64,000 nt of DNA from Notolepis coatsorum (Eukaryota > Chordata > Actinopteri > Aulopiformes > Paralepididae): contig OZ020590.1 in NCBI GenBank assembly GCA_963971535.1, positions 149,061,680-149,125,679 of the forward strand, read 5' to 3'. Under the pieces are notes generated by a model, which saw only the letters and a list, made by a program, of their open reading frames with translations, searched no databases and was not told the origin of the DNA. Of this stretch, positions 47,895 through 59,071 are shown one piece after another (the stretch's first letter is position 1; each line of letters begins with the position of its first letter). Position numbers and translations under genes: made by a program.

Positions 47895-48731
47895 CAGGGG
47901 AGGAAATTAGGCCACTTTACTCGCCAAATGAGTATTTTTTACATTTGGCGAGTGATTCATGAAGACCACTCGCCAGTCTGGCGAGTATACAAAAAAATAA
48001 AACATTCTGCAATCACTGTACTGGCAAACGGTGCGAGTCTTTTGAGTGCTCGCTTTAGTTGACAGTGCCACGAGAGCACTGCACAAGACCCGCGGACATA
48101 TAATGTTTAATAAAAGTTCGCGCAGTACTGGCCAACCCGCGGACATATAATAATAAAAGTCCCGCGGTACTAGGCTAGCCATCAGGAGCACTCTCAAACA
48201 GATAACGTTAAACACAGCAGAAGATGGAAAACAGACAGACTGACCAACGGGGAACTGCATCCAACCCTAGTACAACCCTCGAGTATAAGTTACTAAGGAC
48301 ACATTTAAATCACAGGTGTAATGTTAGTCTACTGGAACTGTATACAGTGGTTAGCTTCTAGTTAGCATTTTAGCTATAGCTGCTTGCTAGCTAATGTTAG
48401 CCCCGTGTGCTCAAAGCAGCCAGCTAGGTGTATCTGTTATGACTATAATGTTTCCAAAAAAGCACCGGACTACGACGTAAGGTTAGACATTTTATTTCAT
48501 GCTCAAAAGCCACTGGCTTGCACATGTTTTATGCTAATAAATATTTTAAAGAGTAGAGACACGGTGTGATTATTTTACTATGATTGAAAATCTATTTAGA
48601 CGAAGACATACAAAAAAGTAATGATCACAATTAGCGATTTTTTTTGGCTGGTAAAAAATCTGTTTGGCTGGTAAAAAAAATCAGATACTCGCCAGTTGGC
48701 TGGTAAGCCAAAAAGTTTGTTTCCTCCCCTG
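47895..48731. mobile_element. hAT-type non-autonomous DNA transposon
   Basis: Starts CAGGGGAGGAAATTAG and ends GTTTCCTCCCCTG; CTTAACAC flanks it at 47887-47894 and 48732-48739 (8-bp target duplication). Subterminal repeats include GGCGAGT and TTGGCTGGTAAAAAA. The longest open frames inside show no transposase motif. Confidence 0.88.
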
Positions 48732-49197
48732 CTTAACACTATAGGTTAAATAACTCTTTGAGTGTAAATATTATTCTCAGAAGTGTTGATAATTTACTCT
48801 TGTGTGATAACAAATTAACTCTGATTGAGTTGAATTCCAATGCTCATTAACACAGCATTGAGTTATTAAAAGTTAACACTGAGGTCAAATAACTCTGCTG
48901 ATGTGTTGATATTACACAGTACTGTATTGATAATTGACTCACTTGCAGTGAAAAAAACAGCTCTGAAAATAACACCCATTAACACTGCACAGTGTCAATG
49001 AAACCGGACACTATATTGGTGAAAATAAACCTCACTGGTGTTAATTTTACACTTAATTTACTCTTGTATAGTGTGAAATTACATTTACATACAATATACA
49101 TTAAGTAAGTAAAAATCACAAGTTACCACAAAATAATGAATTCAACAATTTTATTGTTAGGTCAGGCAGGCCTATAAAAAAAATAAAACATAAACAA

Positions 49198-49512
49198 CAA
49201 TCACATTGACCTCAGCAGGTCTGCATAAAGTGGCAATATGGAACAATACTTTGAGCAATCCGTCATTCGATAATTCATTTGAATATCAAATGGTTTGAAG
49301 TAACACATCTGATTTATATCCAACACCTTTACAACTCTGTCTGGATGCAGTAATAAAACAATCACATTGACCTCAGCAGGTCTGCATAAAGTGGCAATAT
49401 GGAACAATATACTTTGAGCAATCTGTCGTTCGATAATTCATTTGAATATCAAATGGTTTGAAGTAACACAGCTGATTTATATCCAACACCTTTACAACTC
49501 CGTCTGGATGCA
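49198..49512. repeat. 161-bp tandem duplication
   Basis: The unit from CAATCACATTGACCTCAGCAG to TCTGGATGCAG occurs twice (49198-49358 and 49359-49512) with few differences. It contains no gene. Confidence 0.92.
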
Positions 49513-49717
49513 GTCTGTGTTTCCCACAGGATTTTCAGAGACTATGGGGGGTGAACCTCCGACCCTCCAGGGGGGTCCGGGGGCATGCCCACCCGGAACT
49601 TTTTTGTTGTTGTACATTTTAAAGTTAAATGAATCAATCTGGTGCACTTTGAGAGCAAAATAAAGAGGCTAGATCTATGATGAACTTTGTACTCAAAACA
49701 CAAAATCGACTAGACTA

Positions 49718-49904
49718 GTGCTTCCCAATCCTCTCAAAGCACCCCAGCCGTTCAATGTATTTGTTAAATTCCACCACCAGCACACCTGATTCAACTTAAC
49801 TAGCCCTTTATTAGTTGAATCAGGTGTGCTGGTGGTGGAATTGAACAAATACATGGAACGGCTGGGGTGCCTCGAGGAGAGGTTTGGGAACCACTGGACT
49901 AGAG
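49718..49904. mobile_element. Palindromic MITE
   Basis: Left TGCTTCCCAATCCTCTC and right GAGAGGTTTGGGAACCACTG are inverted partners, and the inner parts pair closely (CACCACCAGCACACCTGATT with AATCAGGTGTGCTGGTGGTG). GACTAG occurs on both sides, a possible target copy. Confidence 0.8.
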
Positions 49905-49966
49905 CATACATTTGAGCCATCAAAGAAATGAAGCAAAAGTACAGTAGTTACCCGTGTTGAACTGGT

Positions 49967-50753
49967 TTATTTTTTAGAAAATAAAAATATATAGTGGATT
50001 ACTATTACGACTACTACCACTGCCAATACTACTGATACATCCCTATTGGCAAACTTTATATTTATACATACACTGTCATCTTTCACAGCAATAGTCTTGA
50101 TCTTACAAAACACAGGCATCTCAAATGCTACCTCAGTACAGATAATCAAGTCACAGCGGTACTCTGTACCATGATGTTTTATAACACTGCATACATCTCC
50201 AAATAAGGAAGCAATCTCTGGACCTTCTTTGAGCTCAACAAGTGCCACCATCTTTCCTGGACCTGGTTAATCTTTCTTTGATGCCATACAACTTTGGTGC
50301 TTTTGGGCTAATGTCTTTGTAATGTTTTTAAAGCTTTTTAATTGTCTCTTAAAGAAGTGTTTAGCTTCATAACGCATGCACCACATGTGCAGAATTGGGC
50401 CAATGTTCCTTATTACGAGGGTAATGTATCGTGAAGTGATGCTTTGGCAATAGGTTGCTTCTAGGAAATAACTGCTTGAAGAGCCGATGATGATCAGTGA
50501 TTAAATGTTTGAGATAAATTGTCATGCCATATGACAGGACTGGTGAAAATACAATGTTAACAATCTGTAGAAGCAAAAGCAGAAGATGCCAGTACTTATC
50601 ATCCGTCTGTATTAAATCACCAAATATCAGAGGCATATTGCGCAACAGGCACCAAGACTGTGTGGCATTCAACCCCTGTGTGGCATTCAATCCTGTCCTT
50701 TCATCCAACAACTTGACTCTTGGCGGACGGTTTCGCTGCTGATTGTAACCATA
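49967..50753 (-). pseudogene. Unrecognised transposon-like gene remnant, C-terminal part
   Basis: On the minus strand the frame continues directly from the piece at 52732-53203 across two inserted hAT elements: HAF D / YGYNQQRNRPP, then SWCLLRNMPLIFGDL, TDDKYWHLLLLLLQIV, HHFTIHYPR, and further down LVELKEGPEIASLFGDV. The peptide has the look of the multi-copy, transposon-derived proteins seen in fish genomes, but I cannot assign a family. It is interrupted and frame-damaged, so it is not expected to make a whole protein. Confidence 0.55.
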
Positions 50754-50761
50754 GTCAAAAG

Positions 50762-51527
50762 TAGGGGTGGGAATCACCAGTTTCATCACGATACGATACG
50801 ATATCGATTCTTTGGACAACGATACGATATTTTCCGATATCACAAAGTCTGCCACGATACGATTAGATTCAGGTGACTGCGATCGATATGAGACAATATT
50901 ATATGCCCATTTAACACAATCAGTAACATTTAAATCAACAACAAAAAAAGGCAATGGAAATATAATTTGACATTTCAATTTTTTAGCTCTTCCAGACATT
51001 TAAATGAAAAACAATTTATTGTTTTTAATACAAATAGACCTCCTGTTCACTGTTTTTGGTTCGTTTTTCGATATTAATATCCTATTCACTGTCACAGAGC
51101 TGTATTTTGGCTGGAAAAGGCATATTGGGAGTCCGAAGGTGCAGTACCAGCCAGATCCTGGTAGTGGCGCTGTCTCGAGAATGCAGTAACCCCCCTCCTT
51201 CTCAGTCCCCACTTCTCTCTGCTTATGGCTCTGGGTTAGCTTGTTGTTAGCTTACTCTAACGTAACGTTAATTTCTATCTTTAACGCGACGTGGGCATAA
51301 TGGAATGGCGAGGATTGCAAAGCAGAATAGGCACACTAGCCTTGCTCTAGTGACGCTCTAGACGCTACTGCTGTGTGCTGTTGATCCGAGCGGATACGAC
51401 ACTCCATGGGATTATCAAAATAAGAGTATCGCAATATGAATCGATCTTTTTACATTGCATCGATCCTATTTGATTATTGATAATAGATCGATATATCGAT
51501 CTGGATCGATGTATCGTCCCACCCCTA
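50762..51527. mobile_element. hAT-type non-autonomous DNA transposon, first of a tandem pair
   Basis: Starts TAGGGGTGGGAATCACC and ends CGTCCCACCCCTA. GTCAAAAG flanks it at 50754-50761 and 51528-51535. The subterminal regions are built of ATACGATACGATATCG-like and ATCGATC repeats, typical binding-site clusters for a transposase. No transposase frame is seen in 766 bp. Confidence 0.88.
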
Positions 51528-51535
51528 GTCAAAAG

Positions 51536-52723
51536 TAGGGATGCACCGAATATTCGGCCACCGAAAATTATCGGCCGAAAATGGTTAAAAAGGCACTTTC
51601 GGCCGAAAGGGTTTTAGCACAGAAAAAACATCACAGAATGTCAAAGAACGGTTACGTGGGGGACCCTGATGTAAACAAGACAAACGTCTTTCTCTGGTCT
51701 GCATCCCCTTAACAATTGTGTGTATTGAGCCGTACTGTATTGTACCCATTCTGCAATCTGTTAAATAAAGTTTTTCATTCACGTTCGTAACCTACCTAAC
51801 GTGTTGTGATGACGTAATCAAAACGCAGCTTCAGTCCTGCGTTCTGCAGCCTGTGATAACTCCTCTTGGGACTCGGATCTCGGACTCGGGAGTCGCGCCG
51901 TTTCTATGTAAACGTCCAATAAATGAGTCTTTAACATGCTTTATATCCTCGCCATTACTATATGCCCGTCGCGGTTAAAAACCTTTTTAACTAACATTAG
52001 CGTTAAGCTAGCTAACTGTTAGCTAGCTTAACACTAACGTCGCCTTCTGTGGAACCATTCGCTTCCATTCCTCACTCTCACCAGTCTCTCTTAAGCTACG
52101 TCATCCCCCGCTAAGAGTCATGGGAGATGTAGTAAATACAACAGTCCTTCCATGTAGGCTAGAACGCCGTGAATTATGACAGTAGTTCAAGTTTCTTTAT
52201 TAGTAGTCAGTCATACAAAGATAGTACTTTTATATAAAATGCTTACTGTAGCCACTACAGTAACATCATTAAGTCTGCTATAAGCTATTCTCCCTCTCGT
52301 GTGTGCAGATCTTTATGCAGTTTTAAAGCATCTTGGCTTTTTTCTGAATGCACTTGTTGTAGTTATCCTACAGAGAAAAGAAAATGCACTTGACTTTAAT
52401 GCACATTTTGTTGTATGCAAAGAGAAAATGTTTAAATTGTACAATCTTTCAGCAGTCGGTCTGAAATTAATGTATGCATTCAAAAGTGCTGAATAAATGT
52501 TTTATGGACCCATAGTGATTATTAATATTATTTAAGTTAAGTTTTGCCATAATCATGTATTTTGTCATAATCAGGTAGCTGAACAAAAAGAAAAAATACA
52601 TTATATATATATATATATATTTCTATTAATCATTTTCGGCCTTTCGGCATTCGGTTTTCGGCCAACTGTTTCCTATTTTCAGTATCGGTTTCGGCCAAGA
52701 ATTTCCCATTCGGTGCATCCCTA
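51536..52723. mobile_element. hAT-type non-autonomous DNA transposon, second of a tandem pair
   Basis: Starts TAGGGATGCACCGAATATTC and ends CATTCGGTGCATCCCTA, with subterminal TCGGCCGAAA and TTTCGGCC repeats. It is flanked by GTCAAAAG at 51528-51535 and 52724-52731, the same octamer that flanks the first element. A LINE-A tail lies inside it. Confidence 0.88.
51652..51780 (+). repeat. LINE-A 3' tail nested in a hAT element
   Basis: GTGGGGGACCCTGATGTAAAC, CTGGTCTGCATCCCCTTAAC and TCTGCAATCTGTTAAATAAAG match the other LINE-A tails; the final TCAA run is absent or lost. Confidence 0.75.
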
Positions 52724-52731
52724 GTCAAAAG

Positions 52732-53203
52732 CATGTATTCTGCCAGCCAGTTGTTCAGCATTTAGAAGTTTCTCCTGAAGAATGTACTTGAGAATAAGTT
52801 TCACCTCAAACTGAGCAACCCCCTCTAAAATATCATGCATGATATCTACAGAGAAGTTGGTGGCTGTGTTGAAATACTGAAGTGAATTCAACAGACAACT
52901 GCGTTTCACACCATATATATGAGGTAGCGTAGGATCTGTCTGTATAGTTTGACAGTGTTGTGCGTGCATCTCAACAGTTCTTAGTACAACAGCCGGATCA
53001 TCTTCACAGAATACAGTCTGAAAACGAGCTTTCTCAAGGAGACAGAAACGACAGCAATACCAAGCCCCAAATGACTCCACAAACCCAAACAGACCATGCA
53101 AGCCAAGGTTATCCCCAGTGACCTGAACTATGGTACCACGAATCAAATGTCTAAACATGGGACTTTTAAGTCCCTGTCTCTTGACAAGTGGCTCAAGTAT
53201 CAT
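52732..53203 (-). pseudogene. Unrecognised transposon-like gene remnant, middle part
   Basis: Reads ILEPLVKRQGL, then VQVTGDNLGLHGLFGFVESF, CCRFCLLEKARFQTVFCEDD, GVKRSCLLNSLQYFNTAT, VDIMHDILEGVAQFEVKLI and ends HAFD at the hAT target. A C-C-x-x-C cluster followed by H-x-x-H-C (MHAQHC) suggests a zinc-binding region. This is the best preserved piece of the gene. It is separated from the 54460-54720 piece by a LINE insertion. Confidence 0.6.
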
Positions 53204-53863
53204 TAGTCATTAGTTCTTTCTCACCTTGATTACTGTCCAGCTGTCGGGTCTAATGCCTCAAGACAAGAGCTCAATAAGATCCAGCTCACTCAGAACAGAG
53301 CGGCCCGTCTGGCCCTGAACTGCTCAATGAGAAACGGTGTGGAGGGGATGCATACCAAGCTGTCGTGGTTGAAGGTGGAAGACAGACTGGATTGCAGCCT
53401 GATCTTGTTCATGAGGAATATATATATCTCAAGAGAACCTATCGGTTTGTATTCACAGCTAACATGTACACATGATCGACATAAGTATAATACTAGGCAT
53501 GCCTGTAGGGAGACGTTCACACTGCTACTACCAAAAACCAATGCAGCAATATTATAAAAAAAAAAAACAATGCAGGCTGTGTTATATAGAGCCATGTCAT
53601 ATTGGAATAAACTGCCGGTACATCTTACTCAGATAACCAGTAAGATAAGTTTTAAAAATAATTTAAAAAGAGCATTGAGAGAAAAAGAAATTAGTTTACA
53701 TTAAAGAAAAACAGATGCTGTAGTTTACACTGTAAAGATATGACTGTCTTGAGAGTTTAATCCCTTTTATTGTATTTTCTGTGATCTGTAGGGCTGACCT
53801 TCGATTTTTTTTTGGAATTCGAAGCTTCGGGGCCGAGATTCGATTTTAATTCGAAGCTTCGAA

Positions 53864-53895
<32 letters not shown>

Positions 53896-54458
53896 ATAAT
53901 TTTTTTAAAATAATGTTGTGGGACTTGTACAGCACTTTGTTCAACTTTGTCAGTGCTGTAAAGTTTAAACCTTTTTAAATCTTAGACAAACTAAACACTT
54001 TGCTTCCATGAAATATTGTAAGCAGTCATTTGAGGCTTTATAAAAGCAGCACAATGAACACAAATCTGTCAGTGCCGAGTCCGACCTCATCTTAAATAAC
54101 AAACAGCATTGCTTGTTGTAATTAACAAAGAGAGGCAGAGTTGATTTAAAAAATTTAAAAATAATATATATATATATTTTTTTTAACATAATCAGATTTT
54201 ATTTTCATATTCAAATTCCATGCCCATCGAACGAAGCTTCGAAGCTTCGAAATATTTAAGACAGCCCTAGTGATCTGATACTCTGTACTGTAATGCTATT
54301 TGGAATTATTTTTCTATGTAGGAATATTGGAATATATTTTTAAATGTATTCTACTATAATGTTATGTATGTATGTACTGTTTTTGTTGTGTGTGGACCCC
54401 AGGAAGACTAGTTGTTGCTGCGGTGATGACTAATGGGGATCCGTAATAAAGAAAAGAT
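53204..54458 (+). mobile_element. 5'-truncated CR1/Rex-like LINE, split by a hAT element
   Basis: It begins in the RT C-terminus (SLVLSHLDYCPAVGSNAS, then KIQLTQNRAARLALNCS, LSWLKVEDRLDCSLI, RHKYNTRHACRETF; then MSYWNKLPVHLTQ) and ends TGTGGACCCCAGGAAGAC, AATGGGGATCCGTAATAAAG, a 3' end widespread in fish LINEs. At least one frame change interrupts it. It sits between two pieces of the unrecognised gene remnant and carries the hAT element 53789-54269 in its 3'UTR. Confidence 0.85.
53789..54269. mobile_element. hAT-type MITE nested in the LINE
   Basis: Starts TAGGGCTGACC and ends AAGACAGCCCTA; GTGATCTG flanks it at 53781-53788 and 54270-54277 (8-bp target duplication). Subterminal CGAAGCTTCGAA palindromes occur at both ends. 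A T-run sits near 53867-53892. Confidence 0.85.
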
Positions 54459-54459
54459 A

Positions 54460-54720
54460 AAGTATAAAATTGAAATCATAACGCTTAATGTCCTGTGCAT
54501 GGAAAAGAGCACACAAATGAATATTAATCAAAGAGGAATTATAGATTGGGGGGACATTTCTTAATGTAAAGTATATAGCACCTAATTTATGTATACCCTT
54601 TTTAGAGCCCAATGGATTTGCAGTTTCAAAGTCATCATAAAAAAGCTGAATTCGAAAGGAATCTTTTTCTACTGAAAACAGGGGACTTTCTTTCAAATAG
54701 GTGGCATCTCTCAAGTCTGT
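54460..54720 (-). pseudogene. Unrecognised transposon-like gene remnant, N-terminal-side part
   Basis: On the minus strand: RDATYLKESPLFSVEK, then LFYDDFETANPLGSKKGIHK, LGAIYFTLRNVPPIYNSS, INIHLCALFHAQDIKRYDF. It precedes the piece at 52732-53203 in the same frame sense, with the LINE at 53204-54458 between them. The true N-terminus was not found upstream of 54720. Confidence 0.55.
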
Positions 54721-54986
54721 ATGTACACACCTTCCTTAGTCATTTGCCTGGGCTTTAACATGGCTTTCACATGGCTTTCACTTTTAAAACTCACAGCGCG
54801 GAACTGCGTGTCGTCGACACTTCGTATACAGTGAGAAAACCACGTCGCTGGACTGCGTCAAATCCACAGGACGCTCTCTGATTGACGCTTTCTGATTGGC
54901 CACTGACATGTTTGCCCAATTACCAAACCCAGGGTAGTTCCTGAGGGGGGGCGGCGCCCGAGCGCCCCTAGTGGCGAGCCGCCACT

Positions 54987-55030
54987 GGATGCAGACCAGA
55001 GAAAGACGTTTTTGTTTTGTTTACATCAGG
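54987..55030 (-). repeat. LINE-A tail scrap
   Basis: GGATGCAGACCAGAGAAAGAC and GTTTACATCAGGGTT match the antisense LINE-A end. It lies at the left border of the region that leads into the satellite. Confidence 0.55.
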
Positions 55031-55339
55031 GTTTCCAGAACTGAGGACTCGGCACTGCCCGAGGGGGCGGAATTTGCCCCGAACACCAGGAACAGAGCCC
55101 AGGCCACCGGGATCTGTGGGTTTCTGGTGGATTTCGGGCCACTCCACCGCCCTCTCCTCCTCCTCCTCCCCCTCCCCCCTGGCCGTGGGCTCCTGCCCCT
55201 CCTCTGGGACCCAGACCCAGAGGAGCCCCCAGCCTCTCTCCACCGCCATCCCCTCCTCCTCCCCCTCCCCCCTCTCCCTCTCCCCCCTGGCCGTGGGCTC
55301 CTGCTCCTTCCTGGGCCAGCGGGTCAGAGGACAGACGGG

Positions 55340-55496
55340 AGAGAGCCAGCAGGAGGAGCAGGAGGAGGAGCAGCAGGAGGAGGAGCAGCAGGAGGAGCAG
55401 CAGCAGGAGGAGCAGCAGGAGGAGGAGGAGGAGCAGCAGCAGCAGGAGCAGCAGCAGCAGGAGGAGCAGCAGGAGGAGCAGGAGGAGGAGCAGCCT
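55340..55496 (+). repeat. GAG/CAG compound microsatellite, E/Q-coding
   Basis: Irregular runs of GAG and CAG codons; in one frame it codes an E/Q-only tract of about 50 residues within an open frame from 55017 to 55586. It grades directly into the first satellite monomer at 55497, and every later monomer starts with a short piece of it (AGGAGGAGCAG). Confidence 0.9.
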
Positions 55497-55844
55497 GACT
55501 CTTGGGAAATGCTCTCAGACATTTACCTCCCTGTCCCTCAGCGAGGGGCCCCACACCTGCCACCCGGATGCTGTATTATTTTATGAGTTTTTTTATGAGC
55601 AGGAGGAGCAGGAGGAGGAGCAGCCTGACTCTTGGGAAATGCTCTCAGACATTTACCTCCCTGTCCCTCAGCGAGGGGCCCCACACCTGCCACCCGGATG
55701 CTGTATTATTTTATGAGTTTTTTTATGAGCAGGAGGAGCAGGAGGAGCAGCAGCCTGACTCTTGGGAAATGCTCTCAGACATTTACCTCCCTGTCCCTCA
55801 GCGAGGGGCCCCACACCTGCCACCCGGATGCTGTATTATTTTAT

Positions 55845-56045
55845 GAGTTTTTTTTGTGTTTTTAATAATAAATATTTTTTTTAATAATACATATTTTTTT
55901 GTAACTATCTTGATTTAATTGAAAAAGTGGTTTAGGGATTTTTTTTTTTTTTGAGGTGGGCATAGATTAATTTTTTTAATCTAGATTAATCTATCTGCAA
56001 TCCTGGATTTAATCTAGATAAAAATGGCTAAAAAAAGGATAAAAT
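55845..56045 (+). repeat. Satellite spacer 1
   Basis: AT-rich spacer with AATAATAAATATTTTTTTT, GTAACTATCTTGATTTAATT and GTGGTTTAGGGATT, then GAGGTGGGCATAGATTAAT and ATCTGCAATCCTGGATTTAA, the latter matching the inverted right end of the hAT element at 46557-47395. Confidence 0.93.
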
Positions 56046-56216
56046 TATTTTATGAGTTTTTTTATGAGCAGGAGGAGCAGGAGGAGGAGCAGCCTGACTC
56101 TTGGGAAATGCTCTCAGACATTTACCTCCCTGTCCCTCAGCGAGGGGCCCCACACCTGCCACCCGGATGCTGTATTATTTTATGAGCAGGAGGAGCAGGA
56201 GGAGGAGCAGCCTGAC

Positions 56217-57195
56217 CAGGGTTTCCGTTAGAAAAAATTGTTGCCGGTCTCCGTGACCTGCAAGATTTCAATCTACCGGACAAATGAGATTAATTCCGGT
56301 CATAGTTTATTGAGCTTTAAAACAATTGAATAAAGAATGTCATCCTCAAGGCATGTAGATTTATAATATTATTACTTAAAACTATAGGCTACTTTTGCGT
56401 ATACAGTCATTAATATATTCCAAATAAAATAAGTCCCTCGATACTCCGTGCTGCTGCTGACTTGAAATAAAATAGACCGCGTATGTGGGCAGTCGGTCCG
56501 ACACTAAACAGCAGTCTGTTATAATCACATTTTTATGAGCTAACGAATTCCGTTATATTGGACATTTGTATTAATTATATCAAGCGAAGAACTGAGAAAG
56601 CAGAGAGACGGCAACTTTATCGTGGGTTTGCGTGACGACTCTCTCCACCTCGCAACGACTTGGTGCTGGTCATAATGTCCGGTGAAAACAACTCCCTCCA
56701 AGCACAACTTGACCACCCGAACCGTACCAAAACAGGCCAAAATTAAATAGCCCATGCGACGAACGATTCATTACATTCGTTTCATCGTTGCTCCACCAAG
56801 CAGCCGGTCCAACAATGAAAGCTGTTATCAGCGCGAGCCGGCCGCAGTTAGTTTGCAAGAAGCATCCAGCTGCAGACCCGCAGAGCAGCTTTCCAGGTCT
56901 GGGGACCGCACTGTGCCAGCAAAGCTGGTGGGTTCTGTGGGTCTGCAGCTGCATGCCTTCCGCAAATCCAGCAGCAAGCTCTCGCTGAGCGAAGCAACGA
57001 CAACAAACGCAATGATTGTTTCGTTCATCGCATAGGCCACCCAACTCCAGCCCATCCAAATACAATTCAAATAATCAAACTGTGCCCAGAGGGAACTATT
57101 TTCACCGGACACTATGACCGGAGAGATTAAATATGTCGGACTTCAACAGATTTTGCCGGTCAAAAACCGGTAATTACCGGCTAACGGAAACGCTG
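56217..57195. mobile_element. hAT-type DNA transposon inserted in a satellite monomer
   Basis: Starts CAGGGTTTCCGTTAG and ends CTAACGGAAACGCTG, a good terminal inverted repeat; AGCCTGAC, part of the monomer, flanks it at 56209-56216 and 57196-57203 (8-bp target duplication). Subterminal motifs TTGCCGGT and ACCGGTAATTACCGG recur. No transposase frame is visible. It occurs only once in the array. Confidence 0.9.
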
Positions 57196-59071
57196 AGCCT
57201 GACTCTTGGGAAATGCTCTCAGACATTTACCTCCCTGTCCCTCAGCGAGGGGCCCCACACCTGCCACCCGGATGCTGTATTATTTTATGAGTTTTTTTAT
57301 GAGCAGGAGGAGCAGGAGGAGGAGCAGCCTGACTCTTGGGAAATGCTCTCAGACATTTACCTCCCTGTCCCTCAGCGAGGGGCCCCACACCTGCCACCCG
57401 GATGCTGTATTATTTTATGAGTTTTTTTATGAGCAGGAGGAGCAGGAGGAGGAGCAGCCTGACTCTTGGGAAATGCTCTCAGACATTTACCTCCCTGTCC
57501 CTCAGCGAGGGGCCCCACACCTGCCACCCGGATGCTGTATTATTTTATGAGTTTTTTTATGAGCAGGAGGAGGAGCAGCCTGACTCTTGGGAAATGCTCT
57601 CAGACATTTACCTCCCTGTCCCTCAGCGAGGGGCCCCACACCTGCCACCCGGATGCTGTATTATTTTATGAGTTTTTTTATGAGCAGGAGGAGCAGGAGG
57701 AGGAGCAGCCTGACTCTTGGGAAATGCTCTCAGACATTTACCTCCCTGTCCCTCAGCGAGGGGCCCCACACCTGCCACCCGGATGCTGTATTATTTTATG
57801 AGTTTTTTTATGAGCAGGAGGAGCAGGAGGAGGAGCAGCCTGACTCTTGGGAAATGCTCTCAGACATTTACCTCCCTGTCCCTCAGCGAGGGGCCCCACA
57901 CCTGCCACCCGGATGCTGTATTATTTTATGAGTTTTTTTATGAGCAGGAGGAGGAGCAGCCTGACTCTTGGGAAATGCTCTCAGACATTTACCTCCCTGT
58001 CCCTCAGCGAGGGGCCCCACACCTGCCACCCGGATGCTGTATTATTTTATGAGTTTTTTTATGAGCAGGAGGAGCAGGAGGAGGAGCAGCCTGACTCTTG
58101 GGAAATGCTCAGACATTTACCTCCCTGTCCCTCAGCGAGGGGCCCCACACCTGCCACCCGGATGCTGTATTATTTTATGAGTTTTTTTATGAGCAGGAGG
58201 AGCAGGAGGAGGAGCAGCCTGACTCTTGGGAAATGCTCTCAGACATTTACCTCCCTGTCCCTCAGCGAGGGGCCCCACACCTGCCACCCGGATGCTGTAT
58301 TATTTTATGAGTTTTTTTATGAGCAGGAGGAGGAGCAGCCTGACTCTTGGGAAATGCTCTCAGACATTTACCTCCCTGTCCCTCAGCGAGGGGCCCCACA
58401 CCTGCCACCCGGATGCTGTATTATTTTATGAGTTTTTTTATGAGCAGGAGGAGCAGGAGGAGGAGCAGCCTGACTCTTGGGAAATGCTCTCTGACATTTA
58501 CCTCCCTGTCCCTCAGCGAGGGGCCCCACACCTGCCACCCGGATGCTGTATTATTTTATGAGTTTTTTTATGAGCAGGAGGAGCAGGAGGAGGAGCAGCC
58601 TGACTCTTGGGAAATGCTCTCAGACATTTACCTCCCTGTCCCTCAGCGAGGGGCCCCACACCTGCCACCCGGATGCTGTATTATTTTATGAGTTTTTTTA
58701 TGAGCAGGAGGAGGAGCAGCCTGACTCTTGGGAAATGCTCTCAGACATTTACCTCCCTGTCCCTCAGCGAGGGGCCCCACACCTGCCACCCGGATGCTGT
58801 ATTATTTTATGAGTTTTTTTATGAGCAGGAGGAGCAGGAGGAGGAGCAGCCTGACTCTTGGGAAATGCTCTCTGACATTTACCTCCCTGTCCCTCAGCGA
58901 GGGGCCCCACACCTGCCACCCGGATGCTGTATTATTTTATGAGTTTTTTTATGAGCAGGAGGAGCAGGAGGAGGAGCAGCCTGACTCTTGGGAAATGCTC
59001 TCAGACATTTACCTCCCTGTCCCTCAGCGAGGGGCCCCACACCTGCCACCCGGATGCTGTATTATTTTATG

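Larger units (their letters stand above)
45826..49080. repeat. Old repeat rich in TTAACACT, broken by later insertions
   Basis: Short motifs such as GTGTTAA, TTAACACT and AACTCT recur in both orientations at 45835-45870, 47750-47890 and 48735-49080. Together they look like the arms of an old element split by the insertions at about 46250-47745 and 47895-48731. Borders are uncertain. Confidence 0.4.

Noticed and set aside
55017-55586. 189-codon open frame with a long E/Q tract as a protein gene
   Set aside because: Its first part overlaps a LINE tail scrap and P/S-rich low-complexity sequence, the middle is microsatellite and the end is satellite monomer. Kept only as the likely founder region of the satellite.
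56670-57112. Minus-strand open frames inside the hAT in the satellite
   Set aside because: No hAT dimerisation or zinc-finger motif could be recognised, and the frames on both strands overlap each other, so a transposase is not supported.
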